Source: JAGNRR01 sp964409905
GTDB taxonomy: Bacteria > Bacteroidota > Bacteroidia > Chitinophagales > Chitinophagaceae
Direction: 5' to 3'
DNA length: 64,000 nt
Assembly: GCA_964409905.1 (NCBI GenBank)
Contig: CAYPET010000001.1
Coordinates: forward strand, 186,001-250,000
Below the pieces are notes generated by a model. The model was not told where the DNA came from. It ran no database searches and was given only the letters and a program-made list of their open reading frames with translations. Both the position numbers and the translations under genes were made by a program. Below, one piece after another: positions 27,301-35,182 of the stretch (position 1 is the stretch's first letter; each line of letters opens with the position of its first letter).

Positions 27301-27626
27301 TTCACTAGAGCAGGTATTACCTCGCCATTATCTACATAGGTAGATGCATAGTGCAAAGGCACACCAGGAGTAACATCCTCTGGTTTTATGGCATAAGGCA
27401 AAGCCGATCTTACCGGCATTTCACAACTTGCCGCCAAGGTAGCCGCAACTGTTGTAAAGCCAAGATATTTTAAAAAATCGCGGCGCGATGTTGTCGCTGT
27501 TTCGATGTTTTCAACATCGGCAAAAGGAATTGATGAACTTTCTTCAAACTCGTTGTTTACCTTTTTTAGGTATTCTTCGCTTGGGTTGATTTCTTCAATT
27601 CCTCTCCAATATTTTTTTGTGCTCAT
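24390..27626 (-). CDS. actB: Alternative complex III subunit ActB, molybdopterin-like and iron-sulfur fusion
   Basis: A 1078-residue periplasm-facing subunit. SRRDFLKYLGF near 47-57 is a Tat-type signal, followed by a lipobox-like LAASC (Cys69). Residues about 80-700 form a molybdopterin-oxidoreductase-like domain that in this family carries no cofactor. About 733-785 is a His-rich linker. About 830 onward is a ferredoxin-like domain with CTGCSACTIAC, CQHCDNAPCENVCP, CANNCP and CNFCVQK...CQMAC, enough cysteines for four clusters. The C-terminus is again His-rich (ASEHHNENTHA). Size and domain order match ActB of Bacteroidota. Confidence 0.95.
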   Translation of the reverse strand: MSTKKYWRGIEEINPSEEYLKKVNNEFEESSSIPFADVENIETATTSRRDFLKYLGFTTVAATLAASCEMPVRSALPYAIKPEDVTPGVPLHYASTYVDNGEVIPALVKVRDGRPIKIEGNTDSKLFGGTTNARMQASVLNLYDAARLQSPLLDGKKASWGEVDKKVKEQLTGNIYLISSTINSPSGKDLISKFLGSTGAKHVQYDAISYHGILEANAADFGKRALPMYRFDNAKTIISLDADFIGTWGNSALNAKQYGAGRKISAKNPNMSKHIQFEGIMSLTGANADDRYVCRPSEIGSIAVALLAALNGSTPNAGSEYLNKAISKAAKALTSGNGLVVCGSNDKNVQSVVNAINSKIGAYGSTISWANENESKRGNDVDMKEFADALMNGSVNAAIFLDCNPVYEHPLGGKLAEKIKSLKLSVALTDRKDETAAVCNVVAPVHHYLESWGDAESFSGYVSFIQPTINNLFDTRQWQQSLMTWGGVEGNWYDYYQNYWTSKVGGQKAFDEALQFGLLEPTEMSMTGGAAGSADAAIAAIAFMPKAVAADVEMVIYQKVAIGHGGVWSNNPWLQELPDPISKCTWDNYVMMSQNMAKKYGAEWNDLNEVEREKKVVSIKAKGGTVELPVLVIPGMHDNVIAVATGYGRAEGVGRAANNGQEVTGVKVSHLAEVSTAGSILYNIAKVDVSTTGKTYPLAVTQTHHSYNERPILYEYTLEEFKKNPNELAEERKHHLSHYTAADGVNAHGEEGHKENHATADAHGAENGHGHEENSAHSEEDWQDAYRDNGTLYHMDQHPNHGIKWGMSIDLNSCTGCSACTIACQAENNISVVGKERVMKVHEMHWMRIDRYFSGDVEDATSIQTVFQPMLCQHCDNAPCENVCPVNATNHSSEGINQMAYNRCIGTRYCANNCPYKVRRFNWRDFNGGDSFVHNLYEDGRRDDINNNITRMVLNPDVTVRSRGVMEKCNFCVQKLQTAKREARKEGRVLADGEAKTACQMACATGAITFGNVNDKSSEIYKLRNTEQKERLFYTLEEIHTLPNVNYLSKIRNTDHVEGRAPKQGHGASEHHNENTHA

Positions 27627-27652
27627 ATTTTTTTGTCGAGTATTTTAAAATA

Positions 27653-28930
27653 TTAATAGTGGCATTTTTGACATTCTAAACCTCCAATGTCACTCACTTT
27701 TACATCGGTGCGTTTGCCTTCTTTAATTTCCTGATGATATTTTTCGAAAATGGAGTAATAGTGGTTATCGGCGAATTGTACGCTTGTTTCGCGGTGACAA
27801 TTGATACACCAGCCCATACTTAGTTGTTCACTTTGATAAACTTCATCCATTTCTTCGATATTGCCATGACATTGTTGACAGGCCACTTTTCCGGAAACCA
27901 CATGAACTGAGTGATTAAAATAAACGTGGTCGGGCAAGTTGTGTATCTTAACCCAATTCACTGGTTTGGCTAAGATGTTTCCTTCAGCATCGCGTTTGTA
28001 ATCTTTTTTGGCAGGATCCCAACCAGCATAATCATACAGTTTTTGGATTTCTGCTGTTCCATCTATTTCCTCACCTTCGGCTGTATAAAGCGGGTGCTCT
28101 GTTGCGCCTGTGTATTCGTTTATTTGTTTGTGGCAATTCATACAAACATTGGTTGAAGGCACCATGGCATGTCGGCTTTTTTCGGCAGCAGAATGACAAT
28201 ATTGACAATTAATTTGGTTGATACCGGCATGAACTTTATGCGAATAGAAAATGGGTTGCTCGGGCATATAATTTTGTTGACGGCCCATTTCTACCCCTCC
28301 TTTTGATAAATACACGCCTACTCCAATAAAACATAAAATGCCAGCCAGGGCGATATATACTTTGTTGCGGTAAAATGGTACTGCTTTTTTGGTTGGTAAG
28401 CCCAACTTATCGTTGGCATTTTTGTTTAGTAATTTGTTTACTTGCGATAAAATGATAGCAACAGCCAACAACACAAGCGTCAAAACAAAATAAAGCCAGG
28501 TGTTACCACCTGTATCTTTTGCAGCTGTTCCTGCTTCGCTTCCTGCTGCCTGTGCAACCGGGGGCTCAAATTCATTCACATAGGTAATGATGGCATCAAT
28601 CTCTTCGTTTGAAAGATTTGGAAAGGCCGTCATGGCGGTTTTGTTCCACGTGTTATAAATATCGTTGGCATACTTGTCTCCGGAAGCAATTACAGCCGCC
28701 GAATTTTTTATCCAACCGTATAACCAATCTTTACTCGGCACTCGGTCTGTTACACCTTTTAGCGCTGGACCGGTTGCATCCTTTATGGGATGGTGACACG
28801 ATGCACAATTGGCCTGAAATAACGCTTTACCATCTTGTGCATGTGCAGTAAAAGCAAATAATGAAAAAACTGAACAAAATAGAAGCACTGAAAGGATTCT
28901 ATTAGGGACTCTACACCAAGGTATACGCAT
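27653..28930 (-). CDS. actA: Alternative complex III subunit ActA, six-heme cytochrome c
   Basis: A 425-residue subunit with a signal-like N-terminus (ILSVLLFCSVFSLFAFTAHAQ). Six CXXCH heme sites are present: CASCH at 42-46 in an N-terminal class I cytochrome domain, then, after two membrane segments (WLYFVLTLVLLAVAIILSQ and VYIALAGILCFIGVGVYL), CQYCH, CMNCH, CQQCH, CINCH and a terminal CQKCH. The last five form the pentaheme domain of ActA. ATG 28930 is chosen over an in-frame start at 28996, since the promoter at 28961-28993 would lie inside the longer form. First gene of the respiratory operon. Confidence 0.93.
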   Translation of the reverse strand: MRIPWCRVPNRILSVLLFCSVFSLFAFTAHAQDGKALFQANCASCHHPIKDATGPALKGVTDRVPSKDWLYGWIKNSAAVIASGDKYANDIYNTWNKTAMTAFPNLSNEEIDAIITYVNEFEPPVAQAAGSEAGTAAKDTGGNTWLYFVLTLVLLAVAIILSQVNKLLNKNANDKLGLPTKKAVPFYRNKVYIALAGILCFIGVGVYLSKGGVEMGRQQNYMPEQPIFYSHKVHAGINQINCQYCHSAAEKSRHAMVPSTNVCMNCHKQINEYTGATEHPLYTAEGEEIDGTAEIQKLYDYAGWDPAKKDYKRDAEGNILAKPVNWVKIHNLPDHVYFNHSVHVVSGKVACQQCHGNIEEMDEVYQSEQLSMGWCINCHRETSVQFADNHYYSIFEKYHQEIKEGKRTDVKVSDIGGLECQKCHY

Positions 28931-28960
28931 TTGTGTCGTTTTTGTTAAAAAAAGTACGGG

Positions 28961-28993
28961 CAAATGTAAGGTCGGATTACCTAAATTTATCAA
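28961..28993 (-). promoter_or_regulatory. Promoter of the act-cox operon
   Basis: Minus strand: TACATTTG (28961-28968) with TTG 22 bases upstream (28991-28993), matching the Bacteroidota -33/-7 pattern. The -7 box is 30 bases before ATG 28930 and decides the start codon. Confidence 0.6.
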
Positions 28994-29451
28994 CAATTGT
29001 AAAGAAAATATGACGGATTTTACTTCCTTATTACAAACTAGAAAAATTTGAAAAAACCCAACAAAATAAAGGCTTTGGGGAGTTTTTATGTGAGCTTACT
29101 CGGATTCTGGCTCGCACTTTTTTTTACCAACGATTGGTTTATAAACAGTCAATTTTGGTGTAAGAAAATTATTTAACATTTTTGGTTGTATGGCATTTAA
29201 CCGCAGCAACTATGCCCACATTCGCTCTTTCCTGCGTCGAATATGGGCGAAATGTATGGAATGCCCAACTCCAACCCTCGCAGTATTAAAAATAGCGCTG
29301 TAATGATGATGAGATAAGGAAAAAACGCTCGTAGCTTACTGCGAATAGAAATGGACATTTTCTGGAATAGTAAAGAAAATAAGGTCAGAACAAAAAATAC
29401 TCAATGTTTTTACCGCTAAAATCTTTATTGAAATACTCGATATTTGCAAAA
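28994..29451. other. Long AT-rich intergenic region between actA and recQ
   Basis: About 460 bases without a supportable gene. It holds a weak hairpin GTGAGC/GCTCGC (29090-29115) followed by eight T, which reads like a + strand terminator, and an imperfect inverted repeat at 29214-29248. No exact promoter box faces right. A near-match to the -7 box (GATATTTG, 29439-29446) lies 5 bases before the chosen recQ ATG. Confidence 0.5.
29214..29248. repeat. 11-base inverted repeat in the actA-recQ gap
   Basis: Arms GCCCACATTCG (29214-29224) and CGAATATGGGC (29238-29248) pair with one mismatch across a 13-base loop. No T tract follows, so it is more like an operator or RNA structure than a terminator. 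Confidence 0.55.
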
Positions 29452-31347
29452 ATGCACCCCAGCCAGTACTTGTTAAAAAAATATTGGGGCTACGAAAGCT
29501 TTAGAGGAATTCAAGAGAACGCCATAAAATCTATATTGTCCGGCACCGACACGCTTATCATCATGCCAACCGGTGGAGGCAAATCGCTCTGTTACCAAAT
29601 ACCTGCCCTTATGGCCAAGGGTATTTGTATAGTCATTTCGCCATTAATAGCCCTCATGAAAGACCAGGTGCAACAATTGAGCAAAAAAGGCATTCCGGCC
29701 GCCGCCTTATATAGCGGACAAAATAATTTAGAAAGCAGAGAGCTTTATAGACAAGCATTAGATGAAACCATCAAATTGCTATACGTTTCGCCGGAACGAC
29801 TACAAAGCGAACGCTTCCAGCGATTTCTAACTCAGGCAAATGTCTCATTTATTGCCGTGGATGAAGCGCATTGCATTGCGCAATGGGGACACGATTTCCG
29901 ACCGGCTTACCTGCGCATTAAGGAGCTGCGATACACTTTACCCAAGGTGCCTATTTTGGCGCTGACTGCCACAGCTACGCAAAAGGTTGCAGAGGAAATT
30001 ACGCAGCAATTAAATTTTAAGAATGGTAAAATTATTCAAGACACTTTCTTACGAGAAGAATTAGGCTTGCATGTAAAAAAAGTCGAGAATAAAGAAAGCA
30101 TCCTTAAGGCCCTGCTTCAAGATGTTGATAGAAGTGCGATAGTCTACTGTCGCAGCCGCAAATCATGCCGAGATCTTGCCAGTTTGCTGCAACAAGCCGG
30201 TTTGAGCGCTACCTATTATCATGCCGGACTAAAAAAAGAAGAACGTGATCGGGCTCAAAACGATTGGCTCAAGAATAATTGTAAGGTCATTGTTTGTACC
30301 AATGCCTTTGGCATGGGTATCGACAAACCCGATGTCGGCATGGTAATCCATTATGACTTGCCCGAAAATCTAGAAGCATACTATCAGGAAGTAGGGCGTG
30401 CAGGACGTGATGGCAAGTATGCACAAGGGATACTACTTTATACCGAAAGCAGTATCCAAAAACACAGGGATATGCTGGCATTGAAATTCCCTGCAGAAGA
30501 ACAGCTGCGGCAGCTCTATAATGAAGTGTGTAACTACCTCAAAATTCCCGTCGGGGCAGGTACGGGTGAATATTTTGACTTTGATCTTTACGCATTTCTG
30601 AACACTACAAAGCTGAATGCCTATACCGCTTGGCACGGTATTCAATTATTGGCCAAACAAAATATCTGGCACTTGAGCGAGTCGGTACATGTACCCATAC
30701 GCATTCAAATATTAGCCTCAAATGAAGATCTCAAGCATCTGGCCACACAGTATCATCGGCAGGATGCCTTGATAAAACAACTCTTACGCATGTATTCGGG
30801 TATTTGGCATCACCCCGTTGGAATGAACGAGTACGATTTGGCCAGCACCCTAAAACAACCTGTACAACAGATAATCCAAGACCTTCTTTTTTTGGCGGCG
30901 CGCCAATATATTGAGCTTATTCCCAAAAGAGATAAGCCACAATTGTACTTCACCGACCAGCGATATCCTGCAGAGCAAATTGTTTTGCATTATGATGACA
31001 TATTGTGGCATAAACAACGCGAGCAGGATCGAAGCAACGCCTTGATACATTATGTCCGCAATACTACCACATGCCGTATGAAAATGCTGGCTCAATATTT
31101 TGGTCAACAAAGTCCTGTTTGCGGCAAGTGTGATGTAGACCAAGTAAAACACATTCCGCTTTCGTTGACATCTGTTAAAGAGTATATCGACCATGCACTG
31201 TTGAATCAGCAGGAAGTGCAAATCAACCACATTGTACACCACTGGCCAATTGATGTGCAAGAACATGTGCTACAACACATCCGTCATTTGATACAGGCGG
31301 GGTCATATAAGGTAAACAGTCTGGGCGCACTGTGTTTGGCAAGTTAA
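29452..31347 (+). CDS. recQ: ATP-dependent DNA helicase RecQ family
   Basis: A 631-residue superfamily 2 helicase. Walker A is MPTGGGKS at 38-45; the DEAH box VDEAHCIAQWGHDFRPAY is at 136-153; LALTATAT (motif III), VYCRSRKS (motif IV), AFGMGIDKPDV and VGRAGRDG (motifs V-VI) follow. The zinc-binding region ends in CGKCD near 560, preceded by a lone TTCRMKMLAQYFG. There is no separate HRDC domain, so it is the shorter RecQ type. ATG 29452 is preferred to an in-frame ATG at 29404, because MHPSQYLLKKYWGY aligns with the usual N-terminus. Monocistronic or followed by sdaA 46 bases later. Confidence 0.94.
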   Translation: MHPSQYLLKKYWGYESFRGIQENAIKSILSGTDTLIIMPTGGGKSLCYQIPALMAKGICIVISPLIALMKDQVQQLSKKGIPAAALYSGQNNLESRELYRQALDETIKLLYVSPERLQSERFQRFLTQANVSFIAVDEAHCIAQWGHDFRPAYLRIKELRYTLPKVPILALTATATQKVAEEITQQLNFKNGKIIQDTFLREELGLHVKKVENKESILKALLQDVDRSAIVYCRSRKSCRDLASLLQQAGLSATYYHAGLKKEERDRAQNDWLKNNCKVIVCTNAFGMGIDKPDVGMVIHYDLPENLEAYYQEVGRAGRDGKYAQGILLYTESSIQKHRDMLALKFPAEEQLRQLYNEVCNYLKIPVGAGTGEYFDFDLYAFLNTTKLNAYTAWHGIQLLAKQNIWHLSESVHVPIRIQILASNEDLKHLATQYHRQDALIKQLLRMYSGIWHHPVGMNEYDLASTLKQPVQQIIQDLLFLAARQYIELIPKRDKPQLYFTDQRYPAEQIVLHYDDILWHKQREQDRSNALIHYVRNTTTCRMKMLAQYFGQQSPVCGKCDVDQVKHIPLSLTSVKEYIDHALLNQQEVQINHIVHHWPIDVQEHVLQHIRHLIQAGSYKVNSLGALCLAS

Positions 31348-31378
31348 TTACTGCCATATTTCACAATGCTTTACACAT

Positions 31379-31386
31379 TACTTTTG
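31379..31386 (+). promoter_or_regulatory. TAnnTTTG -7 box for serine deaminase
   Basis: TACTTTTG ending 7 bases before ATG 31394; suggests a leaderless transcript. Confidence 0.45.
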
Positions 31387-31393
31387 CGGCATT

Positions 31394-32833
31394 ATGCAAC
31401 ACGAAGCAATTTCGGTATTTGATATTTTTAAGATTGGTATTGGCCCGAGTTCATCACACACATTAGGACCGTGGAAGGCCGCATTGCAGTGTATTGCCGA
31501 GCTGAAAACAAAAGACGTATTGACCGAAGTAACAAAAATACAAGTGTTGCTATACGGCTCACTCGCAAAAACTGGGGTAGGTCACGGCACCGACCTGGCT
31601 GTGCAGCTGGGCCTTTGTGGCTTTCAACCAGAAATATTCCCACCAGAGGACATACAACCTACATTACGCAACATAAAAGAGGAGCAGCTTCTTCAGTTCG
31701 CGGGTATTTTACCCATATCCTTTTCGCCCGCTGATGACATCATTTTTTTAAAAGATGAATCACTGCCTTATCATCCCAATGCACTCAGCTTTTTGATAAC
31801 ACTAAAAGATGGCACCAACTTATCAACGACCTTTTACTCCATAGGTGGCGGATTTGTAACGAAGGAAAATGACGATAATCCAATGACAACCGAAATCGAT
31901 TTGCCCTTTGAAATTGATACTGCCAAACAACTGGAAACTCATTGTATGAAAACTGGCTTGAGCATTGCAGAAATTGTCTTGGAAAATGAAAGTGAATGGC
32001 GAGGAGAAGAAGAAACCATTCAGGGATTGTTAGATATCTGGCAAGTAATGCAAGATTGTATTTACCGGGGTTGCCAACAAAAAGGCATTTTGCCCGGTGG
32101 TCTTGGCGTGACTCGTCGTGCCAATACATTATCTACACGCCTGCTGAAAGGTCAAGCCTTTTCAAATTATGAAGAATGGATGCACGCTATTCAAAACAGC
32201 CCCGATGCCAGTGGTCAAAATTTTAGATACACGCTTGACTGGGTGAGTTGCTTTGCACTAGCCGTAAACGAAGAAAATGCAAGCTTTAGCCGCGTAGTAA
32301 CTGCGCCAACAAATGGCGCAGCAGGCGTAATACCGGCGGTATTGCATTACTACCTTACTTTTTTTAATGTAGACAGAAAAAAAGCCATTATCAATTTCTT
32401 ACTGGTGGCCGGTGAAATCGGCAGTATCTTCAAAAAGCGTGCTACCATAAGTGCTGCCATGGGGGGCTGCCAGGCAGAAATCGGTGTGAGCAGTGCTATG
32501 GCTGCCGCAGCGCTGTGCGAATGTATGGGCGGCACGGTGAAACAAGCCCTAATGGCTGCCGAAATTGCCATGGAACATCACCTCGGTATGACCTGCGATC
32601 CTGTTGGTGGCTTGGTGCAAGTGCCCTGTATTGAACGCAATACAATGGGCGCCATTAAAGCCATAACGGCCGCTCAACTGGCTTTGCAGAGTAACCCATT
32701 TACAGCCAAGGTGAGCTTAGACAAAATTGTAAAAACCATGCTGGAAACAGCCCTCGACATGAATCATAAATATAAAGAAACCAGCGATGGTGGACTTGCT
32801 ATCAATATTCCGCTTAGCCTACCCGAATGTTAG
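31394..32833 (+). CDS. sdaA: L-serine ammonia-lyase, iron-sulfur type
   Basis: A 479-residue single-chain L-serine dehydratase that deaminates serine to pyruvate and ammonia. SVFDIFKIGIGPSSSHTLGP at 6-25 opens the beta domain; the alpha domain begins near 205 and contains APTNGAAGVIPAVLHYY near 310, MGGCQAEIGVSSAMAAAALC near 357 and MTCDPVGGLVQVPCIERN near 400. The three cysteines in these last segments bind the catalytic [4Fe-4S] cluster. Length is normal for the fused type I enzyme. The gene precedes a DUF6265 lipoprotein by 30 bases. Confidence 0.94.
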   Translation: MQHEAISVFDIFKIGIGPSSSHTLGPWKAALQCIAELKTKDVLTEVTKIQVLLYGSLAKTGVGHGTDLAVQLGLCGFQPEIFPPEDIQPTLRNIKEEQLLQFAGILPISFSPADDIIFLKDESLPYHPNALSFLITLKDGTNLSTTFYSIGGGFVTKENDDNPMTTEIDLPFEIDTAKQLETHCMKTGLSIAEIVLENESEWRGEEETIQGLLDIWQVMQDCIYRGCQQKGILPGGLGVTRRANTLSTRLLKGQAFSNYEEWMHAIQNSPDASGQNFRYTLDWVSCFALAVNEENASFSRVVTAPTNGAAGVIPAVLHYYLTFFNVDRKKAIINFLLVAGEIGSIFKKRATISAAMGGCQAEIGVSSAMAAAALCECMGGTVKQALMAAEIAMEHHLGMTCDPVGGLVQVPCIERNTMGAIKAITAAQLALQSNPFTAKVSLDKIVKTMLETALDMNHKYKETSDGGLAINIPLSLPEC

Positions 32834-32851
32834 GCTGCACCATTTTTTTAC

Positions 32852-32859
32852 TACTTTCG
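32852..32859 (+). promoter_or_regulatory. -7 box variant before the DUF6265 gene
   Basis: TACTTTCG, one mismatch to TAnnTTTG, ending 4 bases before ATG 32864. Confidence 0.3.
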
Positions 32860-32863
32860 AATC

Positions 32864-33325
32864 ATGCGTTACACCCTCTTTATGATTTTAATCTGTATGG
32901 CTGCATCTTGTCAGCCTAATTTGCCCACCGATTTTTCCTTTTTGATTGGTAGCTGGAAAATGAAAACTACTGATACATCCTACATCATTGAAACATGGGA
33001 ACAAATTGATGCACAACATTATCATGCACTAAATTATGTAGTGACTGATAGCGGAGGTATGCAGCTGAGTGAAGAGATCGCGCTGGAAGTGACAGATAGT
33101 GGCACCTACTACAAACCGACTATTGAAGGCATCAACGGCGACCAGCCATTTTTGTATAAATATATTTTGCATGAAGACAATAAATATATTTTCGAAAACA
33201 AGGAATATGATTTTCCGCGTAAAATTTGGTACAAACTAATTGATGCCAAGCATATGGAGGCTGGTATTGAAAACGAACAGGGCGACAAAAAAGAAACCTT
33301 CACTTTTGAAAAAATGGAGCCCTAA
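32864..33325 (+). CDS. DUF6265-type lipoprotein
   Basis: A 153-residue lipoprotein: signal MRYTLFMILICMAASC with the lipid-modified Cys at 16. The mature part is a lipocalin-like beta barrel typical of DUF6265: FLIGSWKMKTTDTSYIIETW at the start, then ALNYVVTDSGG, LALEV-like ALEVTDSGTYYKP and KYIFENKEYDFPRKIWYK. No catalytic residue is evident; a ligand-binding or assembly role is only a guess. Its stop codon overlaps the next ATG by one base (TAATG), so the two genes are cotranscribed although no functional link is obvious. Confidence 0.78.
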   Translation: MRYTLFMILICMAASCQPNLPTDFSFLIGSWKMKTTDTSYIIETWEQIDAQHYHALNYVVTDSGGMQLSEEIALEVTDSGTYYKPTIEGINGDQPFLYKYILHEDNKYIFENKEYDFPRKIWYKLIDAKHMEAGIENEQGDKKETFTFEKMEP

Positions 33326-33861
33326 TGAAGAAAAAAACAATGTCAGAATTGAATCGCCTCAGCGTAGCCGATTTCAAAGAAAAAGACAAGAACAAGGTTG
33401 TCATTGTTCTGGATAATATTCGCTCTATGCATAATGTGGGTAGCGTGTTTCGTACTGCTGATGCGTTTTTGGTTGAAGAAGTCATCCTGTGCGGACTGAC
33501 ACCAAGACCACCACATCGGGATATTCATAAAAGTGCCTTAGGCGCAACAGAAACCGTTCGTTGGTCTTATCAACAAGAAACCAAAGATGCCATCACTGCA
33601 CTCAAAAATAATGGATACACCATTGCTGCCATAGAACAAGCACATGGCAGCATACCGCTTCAAACGTATTCGATAGAATCAAAGGAAAAAATAGCCTTAG
33701 TATTTGGTAATGAAGTGCAAGGCGTTGACGATGCCATCTTAAGCATCTGTGATACTTGTATCGAAATACCGCAGTTTGGCAGCAAGCATTCGCTCAATAT
33801 TAGTGTTAGTGTTGGTGTGGTGTTGTGGGAAATTTTACGCCCACCCATGCAGGATGAATAA
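33325..33861 (+). CDS. SpoU/TrmH-type RNA methyltransferase
   Basis: A 178-residue SPOUT-fold SAM-dependent 2'-O-ribose methyltransferase. The three SpoU motifs are present: NIRSMHNVGSVFRTADAF near 32-49, LVFGNEVQGVDD near 130 and IPQFGSKHSLNISVSVGVVLWE near 150 (the knotted SAM site). It is the short form without an extra N-terminal RNA-binding domain, so the target (tRNA or rRNA) cannot be stated. The start overlaps the preceding stop by one base. A convergent gene ends one base past its stop codon, with no terminator between. Confidence 0.9.
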   Translation: MKKKTMSELNRLSVADFKEKDKNKVVIVLDNIRSMHNVGSVFRTADAFLVEEVILCGLTPRPPHRDIHKSALGATETVRWSYQQETKDAITALKNNGYTIAAIEQAHGSIPLQTYSIESKEKIALVFGNEVQGVDDAILSICDTCIEIPQFGSKHSLNISVSVGVVLWEILRPPMQDE

Positions 33862-33862
33862 T

Positions 33863-35179
33863 CTATTCGTTTTCTTTTTCCTCTGCATCATACAAGTCTT
33901 CTTTCGGTACAATTTTTATTTTGTCCTGATGCTTTAATGTTCTAGCTATTGCACTGTAGGGTGCTACCAAAACTTTTTCATTTTTTTTCAGACCACTGCG
34001 CACTTCTATATATTTCGTATCCTGCAAGCCAGTTGTTATCTGTCGCAATACTGCATGTCCACTACTATCTACAAAAACATACTCTTTAATAATTTCGAGA
34101 TAACTGCCGGTAGCGTTTTCATCATCTCGTGTTGTAACGGCATTGATTGGTACAGACAGGACACCATTTTTTCTTTTGGTAAATATCTCGACACTGGCAC
34201 TCATGCCCGGTCTGAAAATGGTGCTACCCGGATTTTCTCTTTGCATTAAAGCATAGCTACTGGGGTCTATTAATACACTAACGGTATAATTTGTCACTTG
34301 CTCGTTGATAGAGCCTGCGGCGGCGGCCAGTCCACCACTTTTGGCTTGGGTAATATTACTCACACGACCATAAAACAATCTGTTGCCGTAGGCTTCTACT
34401 TCTACCTTGGCACTATCGCCAACATGAATTTTTACAATGTCGTTTTCGCCAACCTCTACCTCTACCTTTAATTTGCTCAGATCACTAATGCGCATCATTT
34501 CGGTACCGGCCATTTGCATGGTTCCCACCACGCGCTCTCCTTTTTTTACAAACAGCGCACTCACCACCCCCGACATGGGTGCATAAATAGTAGTGCGTTG
34601 CAATAGTTCTGCTGCTTCATTTACATTGGCCTGGGCACTTGCCACGCCATATTGATTCCCTTTTATGGTAGCTATGGCAGCCTTATAACTGGCTTGTGCT
34701 GTTTTGTAGTTTGCCTCGGCTGTTTCAAACTCGGCTGCACTAATAACCTTTTCAGCAAATAATTGTTGGTTTCTTTTGTACGTCGTTTGAGCCTGCTCCA
34801 ATTGGGCCTTCACTTGTTGCAATTGCGCCTTGGCATTTTGCACTACAGATTGTGTTTGATTGAGTTGCGCTTCGGCCCGACGCACACTGGACTGGTACGT
34901 TGTAGCATTAATTGTGGCCAGCAACTGGCCTTTGTACACCGTATCACCCTCTTCAACATTTAATGATATAAGTTCACCAGACACATCAGGACTGATTTTT
35001 ACTTCTTTCTCCGGATTTATTTTTCCGCTGGCCGAAACGCTTTCTATGATTGTTCGCTCTTGAACAGCTTCTGCTGCCACATGTATCCCTTCTCTGGTGT
35101 GGCTAATTTTTTTGTAAATAGTTATGCCTAAAATAGCGGCTATGCAGAGTCCAATAATCCAGTACAACGATTTTTTCAT
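33863..35179 (-). CDS. Periplasmic adaptor subunit of an efflux system (HlyD/MacA-like)
   Basis: A 438-residue membrane-fusion protein. One N-terminal anchor helix (LYWIIGLCIAAILGITIY), a lipoyl half-motif SGELISLNVEEGDTVYKGQ near 70, a coiled-coil hairpin about 95-200 rich in Gln/Ala (AQLQQVKAQLEQAQ...), the second lipoyl half TIYAPMSGVVSALFVKKGERV near 210, and beta-barrel/membrane-proximal domains to the end. It most resembles MacA-type adaptors that work with ABC transporters. It lies three bases after the TolC-like gene, but no ABC or RND pump gene follows in this window. Convergent with the methyltransferase. Confidence 0.9.
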   Translation of the reverse strand: MKKSLYWIIGLCIAAILGITIYKKISHTREGIHVAAEAVQERTIIESVSASGKINPEKEVKISPDVSGELISLNVEEGDTVYKGQLLATINATTYQSSVRRAEAQLNQTQSVVQNAKAQLQQVKAQLEQAQTTYKRNQQLFAEKVISAAEFETAEANYKTAQASYKAAIATIKGNQYGVASAQANVNEAAELLQRTTIYAPMSGVVSALFVKKGERVVGTMQMAGTEMMRISDLSKLKVEVEVGENDIVKIHVGDSAKVEVEAYGNRLFYGRVSNITQAKSGGLAAAAGSINEQVTNYTVSVLIDPSSYALMQRENPGSTIFRPGMSASVEIFTKRKNGVLSVPINAVTTRDDENATGSYLEIIKEYVFVDSSGHAVLRQITTGLQDTKYIEVRSGLKKNEKVLVAPYSAIARTLKHQDKIKIVPKEDLYDAEEKENE

Positions 35180-35182
35180 TCT

